Part shown: one piece after another, positions 6,105 to 10,273 of the stretch
Position numbering within the stretch: the first letter of the stretch is position 1
Layout of the letters: each line of letters opens with the position of its first letter
Origin: Gracilibacteraceae bacterium
Lineage (GTDB): Bacteria; Bacillota; Desulfitobacteriia; Desulfitobacteriales; Syntrophobotulaceae
Direction: 5' to 3'
Assembly (NCBI GenBank): GCA_031263945.1
Contig: JAISEW010000106.1
Coordinates: 1 to 10,273, forward strand
Length of the DNA: 10,273 bases
Notes under the pieces: generated by a model
What the model was told of the DNA's origin: nothing
The model's database searches: none
Seen by the model: the letters and a program-made list of their open reading frames with translations, nothing else
Position numbers and translations under genes: made by a program

Positions 6105-8463
6105 ATTCGGTGCGGGCTATGATCTCATCCTGCGTCGTTTTGTTCAAAGAACGGAAATAGGCGCTGAAACCGGAGACCCGCACCACCAGATTGCGGTATT
6201 TTTCCGGCTCCCGCTGGGCGGCCAGCAGCGTCTCGCGGGAGACCACGCTGAACTGGATCTCCATGCCGCCGCTGTGAAAATAGGCGTCGATCAGGTTACG
6301 CAGAGCTTCCACGTGTTTGGGTTTTTCCATAAAAACAGGGCTGAATTTAAGGTCCAGCACCATGCCGTTCTGCGCCGCGCGCAAATCCGTCTTCACCACG
6401 GAATTGACCAGCGCCGTCGGGCCGCTCAGATCTTTGCCCTGCACGGAAGCCATGGAATTGGACTCAAACGAGCCGGCCAGACGACCGTCCGGCGTCGCCG
6501 CGGTCAGCATCCCGGCTTTGGCGTGATCCTCCACGGAATAAAGCCCCGTCATATAATGCCCGCCGCGCGGGTTGCGGCGCGCGTTAATCACGCTGCTGAA
6601 AGCCGCCACCAGATCGGTCATGATCCAATCGACCTCGTCGTCGTCATTGCCAAATTTTGGGCAATGATCGTTGACATAATGGTATATCTCGTCATACCCC
6701 GCGTAGTTGGCGTTCAGCACATCGCGGAATTCGGAGAGCGTGAGCATTTTTTCCTCGAAGACGACCCGGCGGATCGCCGCCAGCGAGTCCACCGCCGTAG
6801 CCATGCCGCAGGTGCTGATACCGGTGTTGTTGTAACGGCAGGGGCCGCCCGTCACGTCCATGCCCCCCTCGTAGCAGCCGATCATGAGGGAGGAGAGGTA
6901 CGGCGTCGGAAAACGCCACGGGATCATCGTCTCCACGAGTTCGATCGCCCGCATCGCCAGTTCCGTGAATTGCACGAACTCGCTTTTATACCATTCGTAA
7001 AACTCCGTAAAACTCGCGATGTTATCCAGTTCTTTCTTCTCGAACAGCGGAGCGAAATAATCCTGCATCTGCGCCTGCCCGCCGTTGAACATCAGTTCAA
7101 ACAACTTGGGCCAGTTCAGGTGCACCAGTTCGGTCGGCGTGTACTCATGCCCCGCGCAGCCGGTCTCCACGCAGCCGATGATGGCGTAATCGCGCGCGTC
7201 CTCCAGCGTCAGGCCCGCGTCCAGTTTGGCCTGGATGCAGATGGGGTCGTAGAAAATACCGGGGAAGCCCGTGCCGGTTTTGATGAGCGCCGCCGTCTCG
7301 TTCCACAGGCGCTCCGACATGCCGTCCGTATAGCGCAGGTCGATCAGCGGCTGGTCGAACATGAGCTTGCGCGTGGACTGCATGATGAGATAAGTCAGAT
7401 CGTTTTCAAAATTACGGCCTTCCTCGTCGCAGCCGCCGACCGTCACCGCCTGATAGGAGTGGAGGTTGCCGCTGAATTTTATCCACAGAGCGTCCAGCAG
7501 CTCGCTCGCCTCATCATAGGTCAGCCGGCCCGCGCGGACGTCCCGCTCGTAAAACGGCCACAGGTATTTGTCCATCCGGCCCAGCGACTCGGAGACGGGG
7601 ATGTTTTCTGCCATCATCAGCTCCTGGCCGAACCACAGCAGCTGCAGGGCGTCATAGAAATTACGCGGCGCGCCCTGCGTCAGATGGCGGCAGGACTCGG
7701 CCATCCGGCTGAGGTTGCGCCGGCACAGGGGATCCGCGGCGGCGAGCGCCATTTTTTCCGCCAGATCCGCGTAACGGCCGATATATTCCAGCGCCGCTTC
7801 ATTGGTTATCTGCATGGCCCGGGCAAAATCCCGCCGGACGCCCTCGTGCCTGGCGACGGCTTCCCGGCCTATGCGCGCAAGTCCGGTAAAACCTATTTGG
7901 ACCAGGCGTTCATAGCCGGGGAGGATATGGCCGGAAAACCAGTGTTTGTACAGCCAGGCGTCCACGCCCTTGAGGAAAGTCCGCAGTTCCCCCGCCTCGG
8001 GGGAATCGGGGGTCAAGCCGTGATATTCCAGCGTCACCGCGTATTCCCGCTCCGAATCGGGCGTGATAGGCGGCCGGTAGAGCGGGTCGTAATCGTCCGG
8101 CATGCGTACCGGCAGCGTCGTGCCGTAAGTGTAGCGGTAGGTAAAACCGGCGAGAATATCGCGCTCGTCAATATTTATTTTTTTGACGCGGACAAAGGCG
8201 GCAAAGGCTTTGGCGAATTTCAGCGCCGCTAGGTCGTCCGGATTTTCCGCGAATATTTTTTTATAAACCGCGTCGCGGTGCGGGATCTGGCTGCGGTCGT
8301 GAAATCCGTCCTTGACCTCCGTCAGATAACGGATGGTGTCGCTCATATACAATTCGTCCGTCGGTACGGCGCCGTCCTTGGTGATCAGGCGGAGAGACGC
8401 TCCGCCCGCAGGCCTTGCCGCAAAAGTCCCAGTCGCTTCCATAGCTCGCGCCCTCTTTTCCAT
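6091..8463 (-). CDS. Glycyl radical enzyme (dehydratase/lyase type), substrate unknown
   Basis: This is a pyruvate-formate-lyase-like glycyl radical enzyme, cytoplasmic and oxygen-sensitive when active. Counting from the chosen start (790 residues), the thiyl cysteine and catalytic glutamate are Cys431 and Glu433 in DYAIIGCVETGC, and the radical glycine is Gly765 in RVSGFSAYF near the C-terminus. Pyruvate formate-lyase has two adjacent cysteines, so that activity is unlikely; GCVE is shared by glycerol/propanediol dehydratases, choline TMA-lyase and hydroxyproline dehydratase. The T after GCVE recalls hydroxyproline dehydratase from memory, but CRYNNTGISTCG (566-577 of the longer frame, 542-553 here) differs from what I remember there, and no proC neighbour is visible. 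The substrate is therefore open. The frame is open back to 8535, but ATG 8463 is preferred: AAAGGA lies 5 nt before it, and the longer form would run through the operator dyad. The activase gene overlaps its 3' end. Confidence 0.93.
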   Translation of the reverse strand: MEKRARAMEATGTFAARPAGGASLRLITKDGAVPTDELYMSDTIRYLTEVKDGFHDRSQIPHRDAVYKKIFAENPDDLAALKFAKAFAAFVRVKKINIDERDILAGFTYRYTYGTTLPVRMPDDYDPLYRPPITPDSEREYAVTLEYHGLTPDSPEAGELRTFLKGVDAWLYKHWFSGHILPGYERLVQIGFTGLARIGREAVARHEGVRRDFARAMQITNEAALEYIGRYADLAEKMALAAADPLCRRNLSRMAESCRHLTQGAPRNFYDALQLLWFGQELMMAENIPVSESLGRMDKYLWPFYERDVRAGRLTYDEASELLDALWIKFSGNLHSYQAVTVGGCDEEGRNFENDLTYLIMQSTRKLMFDQPLIDLRYTDGMSERLWNETAALIKTGTGFPGIFYDPICIQAKLDAGLTLEDARDYAIIGCVETGCAGHEYTPTELVHLNWPKLFELMFNGGQAQMQDYFAPLFEKKELDNIASFTEFYEWYKSEFVQFTELAMRAIELVETMIPWRFPTPYLSSLMIGCYEGGMDVTGGPCRYNNTGISTCGMATAVDSLAAIRRVVFEEKMLTLSEFRDVLNANYAGYDEIYHYVNDHCPKFGNDDDEVDWIMTDLVAAFSSVINARRNPRGGHYMTGLYSVEDHAKAGMLTAATPDGRLAGSFESNSMASVQGKDLSGPTALVNSVVKTDLRAAQNGMVLDLKFSPVFMEKPKHVEALRNLIDAYFHSGGMEIQFSVVSRETLLAAQREPEKYRNLVVRVSGFSAYFRSLNKTTQDEIIARTEYAAI

Positions 8464-8485
8464 TATTTTCCTTTTGGTTTGTACT

Positions 8486-8523
8486 CTTATAAGGAAGCGC
8501 TGATTCAAGTGCTTCCTTATAAG
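8486..8523. promoter_or_regulatory. Large dyad over the predicted GRE transcription start, probable operator or 5' hairpin
   Basis: CTTATAAGGAAGC (8486-8498) is followed by its perfect complement GCTTCCTTATAAG (8511-8523). Pairing extends inward to a 16-bp stem with one mismatch (A/C in the minus transcript, G/U in a plus transcript) and a 6-nt loop at 8502-8507. Each arm ends in the palindrome CTTATAAG, the two centres being 30 bp apart. The dyad covers about -4 to +34 of the predicted minus-strand transcript and ends 12 bp before the GRE ribosome site. A repressor site or an mRNA-end hairpin would both fit. No T-run follows the dyad in the minus direction. Confidence 0.7.
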
Positions 8524-8525
8524 CG

Positions 8526-8554
8526 AGAATAACACAAATCAAAGGCCCCGTCAA
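8526..8554 (-). promoter_or_regulatory. Sigma-70-like promoter of the GRE operon
   Basis: On the minus strand TTGACG (8549-8554) and TATTCT (8526-8531) are separated by 17 bp. Transcription would start near 8519, inside the dyad. The 5' leader would be about 55 nt. This is the best promoter match upstream of the GRE and would serve the GRE, activase, SNF2 and SWIM genes. Confidence 0.65.
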
Positions 8555-8630
8555 TATCGGCGCGGTTTTTTTCAAGGTTTTCAGGGGACTGCACCGGAAT
8601 CCATTCCCTGCAGCATATTTCTCCCCGTAG

Positions 8631-8691
8631 GGGCGGATGGCAATCCGCCCGATTCCGGCATAAAGCCGGAATGCAGGCGGGACGGCGGGAC
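8631..8691. repeat. Two adjacent hairpins and a tandem octamer, probable dispersed intergenic repeat
   Basis: GGGCGGAT-GGCA-ATCCGCCC (8631-8650) is a perfect 8-bp stem with a 4-nt loop, preceded by CCCCGTAG. Directly after it, ATTCCGGC-ATAAA-GCCGGAAT (8652-8672) is a second perfect 8-bp stem. GGCGGGAC then occurs twice in tandem (8676-8683, 8684-8691). The GTAGGGGCGG...CCGCCC form is familiar from dispersed repeats between genes of anaerobic Bacillota (recalled, not searched). No T-run follows, so a terminator role is not evident. Confidence 0.55.
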
Positions 8692-8736
8692 AAAATCTTG
8701 TTTTCCCAGCCAGCCTGTGTTATAAGGTCCCCTCAA

Positions 8737-8765
8737 TTGACGGGCGGAGCGCTTTATGTTATTGT
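8737..8765 (+). promoter_or_regulatory. Sigma-70-like promoter of the esterase gene
   Basis: TTGACG (8737-8742) and TATTGT (8760-8765) are 17 bp apart; transcription would start near 8772, about 37 nt before the ATG. TTATAAGG (8720-8727), also present in the GRE dyad, lies 9 bp upstream of the -35 box. Confidence 0.6.
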
Positions 8766-8808
8766 ATGCAGGTGATCCGCAACCTAAGCTGGGAAGGGGC
8801 AAATCGCT

Positions 8809-9849
8809 ATGTCCGAATCATATGAAAATCTCACCGCTTACATGCCGCCTTTGGAGCGAGAAGGGGATTTTGAGCAATTCTGGGAAAACAGTTTGCGTGA
8901 ATTGGCCGCCGGGGAACGGTCGACCGCTTACCAAGAGCCGGGCGAGAGTATTTTTGACTGGCGGGAAACCGACTGCCATTATCCTCTGCCGCAGGTGCGC
9001 GCGCGGCGGGTCGAGCTGACCGCCCCGGACGGAGCGTCACTGCGCGGACTCTATATCCATCCGGTCTGGGCCGGCCCGGAAAACCCTGTTCCCGGGCTCA
9101 TCCGCTGGCACGGCTATTCTTCTAATCACGGCTATATTTGTGAAATTTTACCTTGGGCGCTTATGGGTTATGCCGTTCTGGCCTTGGACGTGCGCGGTCA
9201 AACCGGCGACAGCCCCGACCCGCGCCGCTATAAAACCGGCGCCTATGCCGGTTGGATGACCCGGGGGCTGGACGCGCCGGAAAATTACTATTACCGCCTG
9301 GTTTATCTGGACGCCGTCCAGGCGGCGGTGGCTTTGAGCCGCCGGCCGGAGACCGACTCCCGGCTGGCCTTTTTCGGCAACAGCCAGGGCGCCGCCGTTT
9401 CCGCCGCCGCCGCCGCGCTTTTGAGCCGTTTCGCTTCCGTTTTTCCCGATTGGCCGGCGCCGTCCGCGCTGGGGCTGGGCACACCCTTTTTATCCCATCT
9501 TTCTCTGGCCCTGGCCGAGCAGAGCGGCGGTCCTCTGGATGAATTTTCCATGTATTTCCGGATGCACGACCCGCTCCGCCGCACGGAAAAACAAATTCGC
9601 CGCCTTCTCAGCTATTTTGACATCATGAATTTCGCGCCGTGGATCACCTGTCCGGCGCTCGTCAGCGTCGCGCTCCGGGACACGGCCTGCCCGCCGAGGG
9701 CGGTGTTCGCGCTGATCAATCATCTGGGCGGCCGGCGCGAAGTATGCGTATATCCTGATTACGGGCATGAGCGCATAGACCCGCACTTGGACCGGCTTAT
9801 CCTCTTTCTGACGGAACAGGCGCCGCCGCGGAGCAGGCCAGCTCCATGA
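8809..9849 (+). CDS. CE7-type acetyl esterase (acetyl xylan esterase / cephalosporin-C deacetylase family)
   Basis: An alpha/beta-hydrolase of carbohydrate esterase family 7 (PF05448), which removes acetyl groups from xylo-oligosaccharides and other small esters. The 346-residue product has the family signatures in order: HGYSSNHG (101-108) with the oxyanion-hole Tyr103, RGQ (129-131), nucleophile Ser192 in GNSQG (190-194), the acid Asp291 in ALRDTACPP, and His320-Glu321 in DYGHE. The length is slightly above the usual 320 or so because of a Pro/Arg-rich tail after LILFLTEQ. No signal peptide is present, so it should act in the cytoplasm on imported oligosaccharides. The ATG is supported by GGGAAGGGG 9 nt upstream and a promoter. 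It is the only plus-strand gene here, and its last 53 bp overlap the 3' end of the convergent Rid-like gene. Xylan use is inferred from the family; no xylanase or sugar transporter gene is visible. Confidence 0.9.
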   Translation: MSESYENLTAYMPPLEREGDFEQFWENSLRELAAGERSTAYQEPGESIFDWRETDCHYPLPQVRARRVELTAPDGASLRGLYIHPVWAGPENPVPGLIRWHGYSSNHGYICEILPWALMGYAVLALDVRGQTGDSPDPRRYKTGAYAGWMTRGLDAPENYYYRLVYLDAVQAAVALSRRPETDSRLAFFGNSQGAAVSAAAAALLSRFASVFPDWPAPSALGLGTPFLSHLSLALAEQSGGPLDEFSMYFRMHDPLRRTEKQIRRLLSYFDIMNFAPWITCPALVSVALRDTACPPRAVFALINHLGGRREVCVYPDYGHERIDPHLDRLILFLTEQAPPRSRPAP

Positions 9850-10213
9850 GCCAAGGGCCGCACGGCCGCGCGCTGAAGTCCGCTTCCCGGACCATGTCCT
9901 CTTTGCCGCCCCAGCCCGCCAGCGCTTTTTCCAAAGCCGGCAAATCCCGCTCGCTTACGCCGGCCGTCAGGGCGTAAACACGCTCCGGCCCTGTTCCCGC
10001 TTGGCGAAGGATCGAAGCGAGACCCGCCAGACAGGAAACAGCCTGATCATATGCGAAGTCTCCCTCCGCCGGCCGCACACCGGCGCAATGCGTGTACCCG
10101 TCCAGACGCACGGCGGCGGCAAACGGCGCGCGCACGACTGCTTCCGCCGCGCGGATATAAGTTTTGGGTAGACGGCAGGCGGAAAAATCCACTTGGTAGT
10201 ATGGGGGGATCAT
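9797..10213 (-). CDS. Small Rid-like (YjgF/YER057c/UK114) protein, divergent
   Basis: A 138-residue protein without signal peptide or membrane segment. The middle part (VRLDGYTHCAGVRPAEGDF, then DQAVSCLAGLASILRQAG and VYALTAGVSERDLPALEKAL) follows the pattern of the Rid family, whose RidA members hydrolyse reactive enamine/imine intermediates from amino-acid metabolism. It is divergent: Arg116 could stand for the RidA substrate-binding arginine, but the segment between it and ELACSA is about seven residues shorter than I recall for RidA and lacks the LP motif. Enzymatic function is therefore uncertain. The start is ATG 10213, with GGAGG 6 nt upstream; it overlaps the previous gene's stop as TGATG. 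A TTG one codon earlier is less likely. The last ten or so residues are encoded opposite the esterase tail. The identification rests on pattern only. Confidence 0.5.
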   Translation of the reverse strand: MIPPYYQVDFSACRLPKTYIRAAEAVVRAPFAAAVRLDGYTHCAGVRPAEGDFAYDQAVSCLAGLASILRQAGTGPERVYALTAGVSERDLPALEKALAGWGGKEDMVREADFSARPCGPWLMELACSAAAPVPSERG

Positions 10214-10273
10214 CAATCGCCTCCGCCGTTTGTCTGGACCGCCACGTTGACCGTGATGTCGGCCGCGTCCCAG
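10213..10273 (-). CDS. 3' end of an unidentified gene
   Basis: The last 19 codons are in the window, read as WDAADITVNVAVQTNGGGD and a TGA stop at 10213-10215. The stop overlaps the start codon of the Rid-like gene by one base and the gene carries that gene's ribosome site GGAGG, so the two form an operon and are probably translationally coupled. The fragment is too short to identify. Confidence 0.55.
   Translation of the reverse strand, partial: WDAADITVNVAVQTNGGGD

Larger units (their letters stand above)
8464..8808. other. Divergent intergenic region, no gene seen
   Basis: The gap between the GRE and the esterase contains, left to right, the GRE ribosome site (8469-8474), the dyad (8486-8523), the GRE promoter (8526-8554), a T-run at about 8566-8572 with no proper stem before it, two hairpins of a probable dispersed repeat (8631-8672), a tandem octamer (8676-8691) and the esterase promoter (8737-8765) with its ribosome site (8791-8799). 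Small open frames in it are composed mainly of the repeat and I do not regard them as genes. Confidence 0.6.

Noticed and set aside
5962..8232. Long plus-strand open frame of 756 codons opposite the GRE gene
   Set aside because: It lies entirely antisense to a GRE/activase pair with intact catalytic motifs, its product has no recognisable domain, and GC-rich codon use commonly leaves the antisense frame open.
8464..8535. Longer GRE start at 8535 (24 extra residues)
   Set aside because: It would begin upstream of the predicted promoter -10 box and translate the dyad; ATG 8463 has a well-placed AAAGGA.
8261..8575. Minus-strand frame of 104 codons beginning MKKTAPILTG
   Set aside because: It starts upstream of the GRE promoter, crosses the dyad and then runs out of frame within the GRE gene, so it would not be on the predicted transcript.
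8546..8575. Possible plus-strand terminator before the T-run at about 8566
   Set aside because: Only a 3-bp CCG/CGG stem can be drawn before the T-run, and no plus-strand gene ends there.
8581..8802. Minus-strand open frame of 73 codons in the divergent gap
   Set aside because: It consists largely of the hairpin repeat and runs across the esterase promoter and ribosome site; it has no ribosome site of its own.

Overview
The window looks like chromosome of a GC-rich anaerobic bacterium. The glycyl radical enzyme with its iron-sulfur activase implies anaerobic growth. Strong AGGAGG-type ribosome sites, tight gene overlaps and a Gram-positive-style lipoprotein are compatible with a Bacillota lineage (Clostridia or Negativicutes), but this placement is an inference and I could not test it. 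I see no transposase, integrase, tRNA, rRNA or CRISPR array.

Layout. Six complete genes and two edge-truncated ones lie on the minus strand; one gene (a CE7-type esterase, 8809-9849) lies on the plus strand. Read in the minus direction from the centre of the window, a four-gene run starts at about 8520: a glycyl radical enzyme (GRE, 8463 to 6091), its radical-SAM activase (6104 to 5094), a SNF2-family ATPase (5097 to 2413) and a small SWIM zinc-finger protein (2411 to 1668). Junctions are a 14-nt overlap, a 4-nt GTGA overlap and a 1-nt gap, so the four could be made from one transcript. A 112-bp AT-rich gap then precedes a formamidase (amiF, 1556 to 552). After a further 156 bp comes the start of a lipoprotein solute-binding protein of the iron-siderophore/cobalamin type (395 running off the left edge), with a good sigma-70-like promoter.

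The 345-bp gap 8464-8808 holds divergent promoters. On the minus side, TTGACG-17-TATTCT is followed at the predicted start of transcription by a large dyad (8486-8523). On the plus side, TTGACG-17-TATTGT drives the esterase. Between them lie two back-to-back hairpins of a probable dispersed intergenic repeat. At the right end, a small Rid-like protein (10213 to 9797) overlaps the esterase tail to tail by 53 bp and follows another minus gene, of which only the last 19 codons are visible, through a TGATG junction.

How the genes fit together. GRE plus activase is a self-sufficient catalytic pair: the activase uses SAM to put a radical on the GRE's C-terminal glycine. The active-site motif GCVET marks a C-C, C-N or C-O lyase/dehydratase type rather than pyruvate formate-lyase, but the substrate cannot be named from this window. 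SNF2 plus SWIM is a second natural pair acting on nucleic acid or nucleoprotein. Why the two pairs are joined is unexplained; the joint carries a 7-bp tandem repeat that supplies the last residues of the activase and the ribosome site of the SNF2 gene, so the arrangement may be recent. The most interesting parts are this four-gene operon, the substrate of the GRE, and the dyad that seems to control it.
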